Shown one piece after another: positions 1-9,460 of a stretch of 64,000 bases of DNA. Within the stretch, counting starts at the first letter, position 1; every line of letters begins with the position of its first letter. Origin of the DNA: Pyrus communis. Its lineage: Eukaryota > Streptophyta > Magnoliopsida > Rosales > Rosaceae. The translations under genes were made by a program, and so were the position numbers. Where the stretch lies: positions 9,044,827 to 9,108,826 of the forward strand of contig NC_084805.1 in the NCBI RefSeq assembly GCF_963583255.1, read 5' to 3'. The notes beneath the pieces are model-generated. The model searched no databases and had not been told where the DNA came from. It worked only from the letters and a program-made list of their open reading frames with translations.

Positions 1-1553
1 TTATTCCTTCATCATTGCACCACACATTCATTGCACATGCTTTCACATTCAACACACATGCAATTCCAGATTTCACATGCACACACAAACATTAGCACAT
101 GCAACCTAGCTGTCATGTCCCCCCCATTTCACCTATAAATACTCATTCATTCATTCTCATTCATCCACAATTCATTTCACAACAGAAATTGGTCCCTTGG
201 GGCCGTGCCCTTCACAAAATCCATCCATTCCATTCATACACTTCATCCATTGCAGAAATGTAGACCATAAACCCCCTTTGTGCCGTGACTCTCCCTTACA
301 ATCCAAACATCATCCTTCCATTTCCATAATTCCACAATCCATTCAACACACCAACAACATCCCTTAGACCTTGTGCTACGACGAAGAGGAAGATAAGAGG
401 GCCTAAACGTTCATACAATTCAAGTTTGAGTTGTTGGAATGTTTAGGTGTTTCTTTGATTCTACATCAGTTTTGCTTCAAGGGTTCTTTCTTATTATTAA
501 TTCTATGTTCATTCATGTTTTATATTTTTATGTTAAATCCTTTGCAAACATGAATTGTAACTAATCCTCTTCTATAGATTCGATGTAGCCTTGCAAAGTT
601 TGCCATGTAGTTAATTCGGAATTCTCATTTAATCTATCTATTTCTTGCTTCATTCTCCGATTTAATTGTGACTTAGTGTGTTAATTTTAGTGCTTGATCA
701 TCATTTGAATTAACCACAGGTTGTTTAGCCAAGATTAAAGCACACATCATGCATAATCTTGGTGGATATGTGAATGAATGAAGGGAATGTTTTGCAAACA
801 TCCTGCCGAGTGTTCCCTTTGGTTTTGTGAAAGTTTCTTATGCACTACATAGTCTTGATTAGGAACCAAAGTTGCACATCACAATTAGGCTCATAATTAG
901 AGACATTTGATCAAATCCACACATCATATGGCTGATCATATCTAAGTGAAACAAACCCAAGAAATAGGTAGATGAATGAGTATAATCTGACTTAACAAGC
1001 ATGGACTTGGCTTAGCAATGGTGAAATCGAATCTCTAGCTTCATCTTCATTGGTACTCTCTTATTTTATTAGTTGTTGATTCATTCATCTTGTGTTTACT
1101 TCATTTCCTTATGCTTTAATTTACAATCTGTTTGTTTCCAAGTTTCTGTTTTTATTTCAAGTTTCATTCAAAACCAATCTCCCATTTCTTTTAAAGTGTT
1201 AGATTAGTTAGAAATACATTTAGTTTGTGTTTATAAGTGTTTTGATTCATGTTGTTTCTCAAATTCGTCCAAAGTACTCAAGGTGCTCAAAACTGCCCAG
1301 AAAGTGATTTTTATGCAGTATTGAGTGTTTTGGTGCTGTTTTGAGTCTTTTGGTTTGTTTTAGTGTTTTAAAGTTTAGTTTTGCATTCTTTAAGTCTAGT
1401 ATAGTGTTGCATATTGTTATTTTACGTTTTTGAGTCAAAATCAAGTGGTTAACAATCCCTCCTAATCCCCGGTCTAGAACGATCCCTACTTATATATATA
1501 CTACAATTTGACGAAAAGAGGGTTTAATTTGTGTGCGTATAATTATACCATCA
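1..1553 (+). mobile_element. Element A: partial 5' LTR (Athila-type), left end outside window
   Basis: This is the right-hand part of a plus-strand LTR. It has a TATA box (CTATAAATA, 133-141), an 11+9 bp hairpin at 402-447 (arms CCTAAACGTTC and GAATGTTTAGG), a degenerate CTCAAAACTGCC inverted repeat at 1286-1325, and the family 3' end (GGGTTTAATTTGTGTGCGTA, then ...CCATCA at 1553). Sequence left of the TATA box is rich in CACATGCA. The middle part (about 480-1020) does not resemble A's 3' LTR at 17213-19374, so the two ends either diverged strongly or come from different subfamilies through recombination. No PBS follows it: the internal region resumes inside a gag-like frame. Confidence 0.8.
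133..141 (+). promoter_or_regulatory. LTR TATA box
   Basis: CTATAAATA, the core promoter motif shared by the family. Equivalent boxes: plus LTRs at 13549-13557, 17754-17762, 40961-40969, 47370-47378 and 62743-62751; minus LTRs at 4719-4727, 12321-12329, 24717-24725, 28383-28391, 38475-38483 and 61534-61542. Transcription would start about 30 bp downstream, making a leader of about 1 kb or more inside the LTR. Confidence 0.7.
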
Positions 1554-1810
1554 AATTTGATGACATTGGACAAGTCATAACCATCACATGCAATCTGGCC
1601 AAGTCCAATATCCCTGAAACTTTCAAAGGAGTGGTGTTTGTCATTGAGTTCTTGTCAGACAAAACAAGTAAGTCATTTTTTTCAAATTCCATTACATTTT
1701 ATACTAACTTGTTGTTTTTTTTGAATCAGGCACCTACATTAGAATTCAAACCAATGCCGGTTCACTTCAAGTATCACCTTCCATTCAAGGACCAATTCCA
1801 TGCCGTTTGA
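1554..1810 (+). pseudogene. Element A: C-terminal remnant of the gag-spacer ORF
   Basis: The frame encodes about 85 residues including FDDIGQVITITCNLAK and a C-terminal tail ending FKDQFHAV. It matches the end of the corresponding frame in C (22137-23275) and F (54360-54926), and more distantly B. The PBS, leader and N-terminal part of the frame are missing: the LTR end is joined straight to the frame at AATTT, a sequence present at both parental sites, which suggests a microhomology deletion. It opens inside the LTR without a proper start, so it is a remnant. The intact gag-pol in E shows that the tail corresponds to the spacer just upstream of reverse transcriptase. Confidence 0.75.
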
Positions 1811-1825
1811 TTTTATTTATGTTAA

Positions 1826-1866
1826 TAAAAAAAAAAAGAAAAAAAAAAAAAAGAAAAAAAGAAAGA
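1826..1866 (+). repeat. A-rich homopolymer tract next to asORF
   Basis: Nearly pure A on the element-sense strand, directly between the gag-spacer stop and the 3' end of the antisense ORF. Equivalent tracts: B (T on plus strand, 9419-9449), C (22080-22124), F (54301-54343) and G (43110-43149). Confidence 0.85.
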
Positions 1867-1892
1867 TACTAAACATGGAGAAAGGTGGAGCT

Positions 1893-2564
1893 TCACAAAG
1901 GTTGTTTGCGTGAAGCCCCACTACGAGGCGCAGAAGCGGAAGGCATAGAAGCGGGAGGCATCGGAGCGGAAGCCATCGGAGCGGAAGCCATCGGAGCGGG
2001 AGGCATCGGAGCTAGAGCATTCCAGGCCTCAATACTTGGCCAAGCGCTGGATGACCCAGGAAAAAGGTGCCTCTGGAGATAAGACGCAAGCCTTTGACGA
2101 TCACTATAAATTCGACCCTCAGATTCTTGCAGCTCATCAAGCTTCCTCTTCATGCCCGACGAATAGTTATTTGCAAGCACATGCAAACTTCTATTCTCGT
2201 ACTTAAGCTGCTGGATCTCTTGCTTAAGACTTTCCACCTCCGCCATCAATGATTCCACCTGACGGGAGCGGGCAAGCAGGCGTTGGCCCATATTGGACAC
2301 AGAGCTCGCACACTAAACACTAAGTGCGAGGGACTCTTGAACGGCCAACTCATCGGACCGTCCTGACAGCAGCCTACTATCTTTTGGAGTGAGGAGGTTC
2401 CTAGCTACTATTGTAGCTGTTGTGGCGTCCTGCATCACGGAGTCTTCACCTGTAAGAAGACCGTTAGAAGATAAAAAAGAAGGGCGCCATACATTACCTT
2501 GACGGGGCGCAACCGGATCGCTGCTGAGACTCAAATCTAAGCTAAGGTTCGATGAGTTTGCCAT
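1893..2564 (-). pseudogene. Element A: antisense ORF (asORF) with one nonsense codon
   Basis: This is the fifth copy of the asORF family described at 8426-9121, again antisense to its host element. The frame runs from ATG at 2564 through the LxLxL N-terminus (NLSLDLSLSS) and stops at a TAG at 2313-2315 after 83 codons. The other copies have CAG (Gln) there. Beyond it the same frame stays open to 1893, with the coiled coil (SRQVESLMAEVESLKQE) and the MPxA pentapeptide repeats. One C-to-T transition on the coding strand explains the break, as expected from methyl-cytosine deamination in silenced chromatin. Without it the frame would be 223 codons, the same as F. Confidence 0.85.
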
Positions 2565-3288
2565 TTTCGAAAGTGTTCAAAGAGAAGGGGTGGATGGAGT
2601 TAAAATTTCAAAGGGCCGGAGACGATGTTCAAGAATGGGAAATCTTCAGAGTGTGTATGTTGGCGGTGATCGATAGCTCTATAAAAAGCCAAGGCGACGC
2701 GTCCACCGATTCAAAGAGCCGGAATTTCCGGCGTTAGTTAGGCGACGCTTTCTCGGCTTTTCAGAAAACGCGTTCAACTTTGTCAAAAGATTTCTGACAA
2801 AGCTGAAAACACGTGGAGGCCATCATCGCAACTACACGTCTTTAGCCGACAAGCGCAAAGTTCGGCGACGCTTTCTCTACTTTTCAGAAAACGCGTGCAG
2901 CTTTGTCAAAAGGAGACGCATCTGCACTACCACGTGTCGTTCAGAAAGAGAAGGGGCGTCGTTCAGAAATCGAAGGGGCGCCTGTTCAGAAATCGAAGGG
3001 GCGCCTGCTCAGAAATCGAAGAGGCGTCGTTCTGATATCGAAGAGACATTTGTCGACAAGGGTAAAAGAACAGTACCACCACTTGATATTATCTCTATAT
3101 ATGTCGACCTTCGTCTTTTATGGCAAGGCAAACCTGAAGAAAAATGCTCAACTTTCCCTCACCTCTGAGGGCGCACTCCCAGCAAAGCCTTTCGAAAGAC
3201 TCAATTCTTTCTTCTTCCCCAAAGATGATACCAGATGCCTGGAGTACATATGACCCAGGAGGAAACAGCACAACAAATACATGTGCTG
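2565..3288 (-). promoter_or_regulatory. Element A: upstream region of asORF
   Basis: GC-richer than the surrounding LTR sequence. Reading on the minus strand toward asORF it holds two CACGTG G-boxes (2931-2936 and 2810-2815) and a TATA-like box (CTTTTTATA on the minus strand, 2680-2688), about 115 bp before the ATG. Short direct repeats built on CTTCGATTTCTGA and on GAAAAGC..AGAAAGCGTCGCC flank the G-boxes. The same layout is found in B, C, F and G. At 3293 the region is interrupted by solo LTR S; it resumes at 14784. Confidence 0.55.
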
Positions 3289-3293
3289 ATTCA

Positions 3294-3371
3294 TGATAGG
3301 AGCATATTTATGCGACTTAAATGGCTTGTTCTCGTACATTTACGTTATGTTTCTTTAGTTATTTTAGTACT
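3294..3371 (+). mobile_element. Solo LTR S, first part (split by element B)
   Basis: Starts TGATAGGAGCATATT, the canonical LTR 5' end of the family, directly after ATTCA at 3289-3293. The LTR is cut after 78 bp by B and continues at 12958. ATTCA recurs at 14779-14783 directly after its CA end, so S is a complete LTR (about 1894 bp once B and its target duplication are removed) with a 5-bp TSD and no internal region. It is therefore a product of LTR-LTR recombination. The target was the internal region of element A. Confidence 0.9.
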
Positions 3372-5355
3372 TGATGCGAGATTTATACGCGCACAAATTA
3401 AACCCTCTTTTTGTCGATTTGTAGTATAAGTATAAGTAGGGATCGTTCTGGACCGGGGATTAGAAGGGATTGCAAATCTCTTGGAAACTGACTCAAAAAC
3501 GTAAAATAAAGTTTAAAACACTAAACTAGACTCAAAGAATGCAAAATTAAAGTTTAAAACACTAAGACAAACCAAAAAACAAAAAAATACTTTAAAACAT
3601 AAACTAAACAGATTCTAAGCACTAAAGAACAGGAAAGTAAAGGGGGGGTTTGATTTGACGAAATTAGCTAAATTGCACAAATTGTAATTAAAGGCAAAAC
3701 GTAAATATAAATGTGATGAAAATATGGATGATGGAATAGCCAAGGGGTTCTTCTCCACACATGTTACACTTGCATACAAGATTAATTCTCAGTTGGTCTT
3801 TCGATAAATTATGAAACTCAACACTCCGGGTTAATTAGGTCCGCTTAAATTAACCGTCAAGTTTTCCTTAAGTTAATGAATTGGATGGGTTAGCGCAACG
3901 CAATTCACAACATTCTCCAAAAGTCCTTTACGTGAACAGCACAATAAAGATACAATCAAAGATCATTAAGCAACATGAAAACTATAAGTGTTGACGAGGC
4001 ATTCGTTACTATGGAATACGCATGAAACTTATGCCAAGAATTCGTTTAACGCGATTGTTTATAAGCAACCTCCACTACTTGTGAATATAAGTTCATAACG
4101 ATTAGGTGAAATTCACTTATATTCTAGCGTCATATTCATGCATGAAAATTAAGCGCGCATTCTTAATAAACATACATAAATAAGTTATCAATCAAACGGT
4201 TAAACAAATTGAATCAACAACTTATGAAATTCCAACGAAAGTTAATCAATTCATATTGCAAATATAAACATAGTTTCGAATCACCCCCTAGCTAAAGGGG
4301 GTTTTATTTCCTCATATCTTTGAAATCAAAGAAACGCCTAAACATTCCAACAACTCAAACTTGAATTGTATGAACGTTTAGGCACTCTTCTCTTCCATTC
4401 CTCATACGCACAAAACAAAGAGAATTAAAATGAAACATTGAAATCAAAGAATCACCTAAACATTCCAACAACTCAAACTTGAATTGTATGAACGTTTAGG
4501 CCCTCTTCTCTTCCTCTTCGTTGTAGCACAAGGTCTAAGGTGAGGTTTGGGGGATTATGGAAATGGATGAGGAGTGGTGTAGAAGTGGAAGGGGAATGGA
4601 AAAATGGTGTTTGGATTATAAGGGGAGAGATGGGAAGCTCACGGCTAGGGAAGGGAGAATGTGTTTGTAATGTGTTGTGTATGAAAATGAGATGTCCATG
4701 AATGAATGAATGCAAGGGTATTTATAGGAGTAGTGGAGGGAACATATGGCTATGTCATTTGTAGGTGAAGTAGGTGGATGTTGTAGGTGAATTAGGTGGA
4801 TGTTGTAGGTGAAGTAGGTGGATGTTGTAGGTGATTATGAGTGATAAGTGATAAGTGTATGATATGTTAAGTGATAAGTGAATGATTATGATAAGTGATA
4901 AATGAATGTATGATATGATAAGTGGTGAATGATAAGTGATAAGTGGTGATGATATGTGATAAGTAATGAGTGGTGATGATAAGTATGGAGCATGTGAATT
5001 AACTAATGAAGGAAATGCATGTGCAATGACAATGTGTTAGAATGGATGTGTGTTATGCATGGCATGATTGGGATTAGGAAAGGTTTTAAATGTCCTAAAA
5101 CTAAAGAGAACAAGGTTCCAACACTTTGGTCTTCAATTAGGTCTTCAATTTCGTCCAACACTTTGGCTCCAAGCATAAGTTATCCATCCTTAGCCCAAAA
5201 GTGCTCCAAAAGTCTCCAAAATGCATCTTTTTGCTCCTTTAGCCCTTTGGACCTATAAACACACGAAAATAGCTTAAAGTACTAAAATAACTAAAGAAAC
5301 ATAACGTAAATGCACGAGAACAAGCCATTTAAGTCGCATGAATATGCTCCTATCA
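3372..5355 (-). repeat. Element B 3' LTR
   Basis: Plus strand reads TGATGCGAG...GCTCCTATCA, i.e. TG...CA on either strand. TATA box at 4719-4727. Hairpins of the CCTAAACGTTC type at 4337-4382 and 4455-4500, and of the GAATATAAGT type at 4083-4124. The U3 part holds two repeat blocks: GTAGGTGAAGTAGGTGGATGT (about 4761-4826) and degenerate TGATAAGTGA (about 4829-4985). Confidence 0.95.
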
Positions 5356-5370
5356 AATACCCCCACACTT
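5356..5370 (-). other. Element B polypurine tract
   Basis: The minus strand reads AAGTGTGGGGGTATT directly before the TG of the 3' LTR, the expected position of the plus-strand DNA primer. Equivalents: A 17198-17212, E 29452-29466, F 50430-50444, G 46713-46727. Confidence 0.85.
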
Positions 5371-7567
5371 AGCTTTTGCTAGTCCTCGAGCAAAACAAAA
5401 CAAAAGAAACCAAAAACAAAACAAAACGAACAAAACACAACCTACACCTTCCAACAATCGTCTCAGATTTCCAATGCACATGACAAGTTAAAAATCATTA
5501 GTCCCATAGATTTTTAGCCATCTTTACAGTTAAGTACATTCTTAATCATAGTCACCACATACTAGTTCACAATTAAGCATTTAAAACACATTTCGAAAGT
5601 AGTAACATGCCTTTAGAGAATTTCCTCAATTCCTTACTAGAATGCACTCTATTTTCACACAGATTTTCTGACTACACACCCTACACTAGTTATATGTGAG
5701 AGATTGATGTAAACATGTAGACGAACACTCACATATGTTATAATAAGGAAAGCATTTTCTGGAGTTAATAAGCATGTTTAGATATGATCTCATGAATGGA
5801 ATGCTACTACGTAGACGCGAGAACCAGTGACACCATAAGCTCATACCAAGTTCAAACTCCACAATTGAAATACATAACACTCAAGATAGAAGTCAAGGGT
5901 TGTAACGGGGCTAAAGGTGTTTGGCTAACAAAGAAAGGTGAAGGATAAACAAACATTCTTAAAGCAATAGTGAGCAAAGTATTTGAATTAGGCACTTAGA
6001 ATTCCCTTTAGAACGCAAAAATCAACTTTGAACACCCAAGGGAAAGTCACACAAAACTTAGGGCCATATTCAACTTTTTGGACCATTTCTTCAACCATCA
6101 ACGCTCGTGAGTTCATTCTTACTTATTTTCACTCCTTTTTTTTTTTTTTTTTTTTTTTTTCTTTTTCTTTTCTTCTTTTTCTTTTGAATCTCGAAACATA
6201 CATATAAACGTAAGAACAAACTTTTACTCCCCCACACTCATTTTCTTGCATAATGTAACTCAAAAGGAATTCATTTAAGTCATGCTCACTATACTTTAAG
6301 AACAAGGGTATAGGAAAGTCCTACACTAGGCTAGGTGAGGAAAATGTGGGTAAACAAAGAATAAAGGCTAAACAAGGCTCAACGGGGTTAAAACTTACAA
6401 CATATACGAAGTATGGGAAGTAAGGCTATTTGGCTATGGTGGTGGTCACTACACAACTTCTTCTTGAATATGTGTTATGCAAATCAATAACATGCTTTGA
6501 ATGAAATGGGCATGAGTTCTAGCATTTAGTTCTATCATGATACAATTGCATTCTAAGTAGCAACCAAGCAAGGAATAATGAGATCATGCAACAACTTTAG
6601 AAAATAAAGAATCACAGAAAATAACTCTCCAAAGAAAGTAATGGCTCGAGTCTCACAGGGATGTAGCGTTTGTTTGAGTTTCTTCCTTCAAGCATGTTAC
6701 AAAAACGAATTTTTCTTTTATGATTGCATGTGAAGTCATACATTATAACCATAACCAAGCATATACCAAGAGTAAATCAAACTTTTCTCTATGTTTATAA
6801 CTCTTTCTAACCGTCATGCATTTATAAACCAAATCCTTATCATTGTGTTGGAAGGTACCCTAAGACACAAACACACAAAAACGACTTTTAAAACAACTCT
6901 TTTTGGGTTTTTCAAAACAATTTTTCAAATTTTTATGGGATTTTCGAATTATAAAACAAAACACACTAAAACACTCTAAAACAACTTAAAAACACCTTAA
7001 AACAGCAAGGAACAACATTAGAAGTTATGGTGGATAAAACCCTACGAATTTGCATCAAAACACTTTAGTTACCCCCCCACACTTAAATCAAACATTGTCC
7101 TCAATGTTTTAAGCATAGATTCACACAAAACATAAGTAAACACACAAAAAGCAACTAAACATATTAAACATGGCATAATGTAATTAACAAAGAGAAGAGT
7201 TTAGGGACGCAAATCTGGTTATGGAGTGTAAATTCCCTCTTCTCCTTGGTGATTGCATTGAGGCTTTGATCTTTGTGATTCCACAGGCTTACTCTTGAAC
7301 TGGTTTCTGCCCATCGTTGATTTTCCTTTGTGCTACTTCTTGAACTGGGCAGCAGGATGGTTCTTTTGGTTTCCCCCGAAGGTCTGAGCTTATCCCTTTT
7401 ATCTGTTTCTTTGTTCAATCTTTGCAGGAGTGGTCCCTTCTCTGGAAGTGTATCAACCGTTGAAGATGACTACTCGAGAGCAACGCTAGGTAAGCAATCA
7501 GGAATAGATTCCGGGCAGTTGGCTCCAGATCGGTAGACTGACTCCAAGTGCCGGCTGATTGCTTCTT
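5371..7567 (-). other. Element B 3' internal region, non-coding
   Basis: No frame conserved between copies. It holds a T-rich tract (about 6137-6182), a second purine tract (GTGTGGGGGAG on the minus strand, about 6227-6240) and a third, longer one (AAGTGTGGGGGGGTAACT on the minus strand, 7069-7086). The third is preceded in sense order by a perfect stem-loop (AAACATTG / CAATGTTT with flanking CTTAAA / TTTAAG) at 7082-7113. The same arrangement occurs in A, C, E, F and G. Confidence 0.7.
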
Positions 7568-8425
7568 TTACTTTGCCATGCAAGTAAGAACAAGGACAAA
7601 GAAAAAGACAGGGAAAGAGCATGATATGAGATATTTTTGCTTTTGACCTTGATGATATGAGATACCTTTGCTTTGAAGAAACGGTGAATGAATCAGCACA
7701 TGCTTCAATCCGCCGTTTCCTCCTGGGTCATATGTACTCCAGGCATCTGGTATCATCTTTGGGGAAGAAGAAAGAATTGAGTATTTCGAAAGGCTTTGCT
7801 GGGAGTGCGCCCTCAGAGGTGAGGGAGAGTTGGGCATTTTCTTCAGGTTTGCCCTGCCATAAAAGACGAAGGTCGACATATATAGAGATAATATCAAGTG
7901 GTGGTACTTTTTACCCTTGTCGACAAACGTTTTGATCCCGCAAATCCGGCTTTTTGAAATAGTGGCGCCTCTTCGATCTTTGAATACGCCTCTTCGATTT
8001 CTGAGCAGGCGCCCCTTCGATTTCTGAACGACGCCCCTTCGCTTTCTGAACGACACGTGGTAGTGCAGATGCGGCTCCTTTTGACAAAGCTGCACACGTC
8101 TTCTGAAAAGCAGAGAAAGCGTCGCCGAACTTTGCGCTTTGTCGGCTAAAGATGTGTAGTTGCGATGATGGCCTCCACGTGTTTTCAGCTTTGTCAGAAA
8201 TCTTTTGACAAAGTTGAACGCGTCTTCTGAAAAGCAGAGAACGCGTCGCCTAAATTACGCCAGAAATTCCGGCTTTTCGAATTGGTGGACGCGTCGCCTT
8301 GGCTTCTTATAGAGCTATCGATCACCACAACAAACACACTCTGAAGAATTCCCATTCTTGAAAATCGACTCCGGCCCTTTGAGAATTAACTCCATCCACC
8401 CCATCTCTTTGAACACTTTTGAAAA
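7568..8425 (+). promoter_or_regulatory. Element B: upstream region of asORF
   Basis: Reading toward asORF: a block of about 24-bp direct repeats built on CGCCCCTTCGATTTCTGAAC (about 7965-8050), G-box CACGTG at 8054-8059 within ACACGTGGT, a segment TTTTGACAAAGCTGCAC...GAAAAGCAGAGAAAGCGTCG that occurs twice about 120 bp apart (about 8079-8140 and 8200-8262), a second CACGTG at 8176-8181, and a TATA-like box (CTTATAGAG, 8306-8313) about 115 bp before the ATG. ACACGTGG is the core of plant ABRE/G-box sites bound by bZIP and bHLH factors; that they act here is inference. The element-sense strand keeps a frameshifted version of the small ORF seen in C and G. Confidence 0.55.
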
Positions 8426-9121
8426 ATGGCAAACCCATCGAACCTTAGCTTAGAATTGAGTCTCAGCAGTGATACGGCCGCGTCGCGTCAAGGTAACGTA
8501 TGGCGCCCTTCTTTCTTATCTTCTAACGGTCCTCTTTCAGGTGAAGACTCTGTGATGCAGGACGCCACAACAGCTACAATAGTAGCTAGGAACCTTCTTA
8601 CTCCAAAAGATAGTAGGCTGCTGTCAGGACGGTCCGATGAGTTGGCCGTTCAAGAATCCCTCGCACTTAGTGTTCAGTGTGCGAGTTCTGTGTCCAACAT
8701 GGGCCAACGCCTGCTTGCCCGCTCCCGTCAGGTGGAATCTTTGATGGCAGAGGTGGAAAGTCTCAAGCAGGAGATCAAACTGCTTAAGTACGAGAATAGA
8801 AGTTTGCACGTGCTTGCCAACAACTATTCGACGGGTATGAAGAGGAAGCTTGATGAGCTACAAGAATCCAATGGTCGGATGCAAAGTGACCGTCAAACTG
8901 ACCGTCAAAGGCTTGCGGCTTACTTCCAGAGGCACATTTTTCCGGGCTCATCCAGCGTTTGGCCAAGTATTGAGGCCTCTTCTTTGATGCCTCCCGCTCC
9001 GATACCTTCCGCCCCGATGCCTTCCGCCTCGATGCCTTCTGCTCCGATGCCTTCCGCATCTATGCCTCCTGCTTCTAGAGTTTTGCCCAGTAGTGGGGCT
9101 TCAAGTAAACGCCCTTTGTGA
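8426..9121 (+). CDS. asORF: antisense coiled-coil protein with EAR-like N-terminus (element B, intact)
   Basis: 231 codons, ATG to TGA, antisense to its element. I recognise no named family; function unknown. Visible parts: an N-terminal leucine motif LSLELSL (residues 7-13) that fits the plant EAR pattern LxLxL used to recruit TOPLESS-type corepressors; a conserved middle (residues about 22-95, including VWRPSFLSSNG, TATIVARNLLTP and SDELAVQESLALSVQCASSVSN); a probable coiled coil (about 95-150, with ESLMAEVESLKQEI and KRKLDELQES); a conserved block (about 160-185, with FPGSSSVWPSIEA); and a run of MPxAx pentapeptides (about 188-217) with a basic tail. No signal peptide or membrane segment is seen. 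The start is fixed by conservation of MAN(S/P)SNLSL in all five copies and a TATA-like box about 115 bp upstream. This copy has a 12-bp duplication giving DRQTDRQ. Such antisense extra ORFs are known from some plant Ty3/gypsy lineages; coding and repressor function are inferences. Confidence 0.75.
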   Translation: MANPSNLSLELSLSSDTAASRQGNVWRPSFLSSNGPLSGEDSVMQDATTATIVARNLLTPKDSRLLSGRSDELAVQESLALSVQCASSVSNMGQRLLARSRQVESLMAEVESLKQEIKLLKYENRSLHVLANNYSTGMKRKLDELQESNGRMQSDRQTDRQRLAAYFQRHIFPGSSSVWPSIEASSLMPPAPIPSAPMPSASMPSAPMPSASMPPASRVLPSSGASSKRPL

Positions 9122-9415
9122 AGCACCATCTTTCCTTATTTAGCAGTGCCTATCAATAAATCAAAACATTTTCTTAATGTTACAATCATAGACTTACACA
9201 ATTAATAAACAAACAAACAATAACAACTAAACAACCTAACAAGGCAGAAACGAAATATCAACAAAGAGAAGAGTTTTTAGGAATCTGGAATTGGAGTGCT
9301 TTCTAAGTCTTCCTTTGTTGAATGCATGGGTTGCCTCCCACGAAGCGCTAAGACACAAACAAACACCAAAATGACTCAAATGACTCTAAAAACACATATT
9401 TTTGGGTTTTTCAAA

Positions 9416-9451
<36 letters not shown>

Positions 9452-9460
9452 TAAATAAAA
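9122..9460 (-). other. Element B: spacer between gag-spacer ORF and asORF, conserved hairpin
   Basis: Non-coding. On the minus strand it contains AGCGCTTCGTGGGAGGCAAC followed by CCA, with a small hairpin TGGG-AGGCAA-CCCA at 9327-9340, found in equivalent positions in E (31299-31312) and G (43085-43100). A T homopolymer (9419-9449) ends just before the gag-spacer stop codon. Confidence 0.6.

Noticed and set aside
4473..4715. Open frames of 60-150 codons inside LTRs (for example 4473-4715, 12075-12317, 24969-25415, 28207-28473, 28743-29126, 38299-38565, 49230-49652)
   Set aside because: They follow repeat-rich, low-complexity U3 sequence (His/Ser/Pro-rich), are not conserved between LTR types and cross the LTR promoter.
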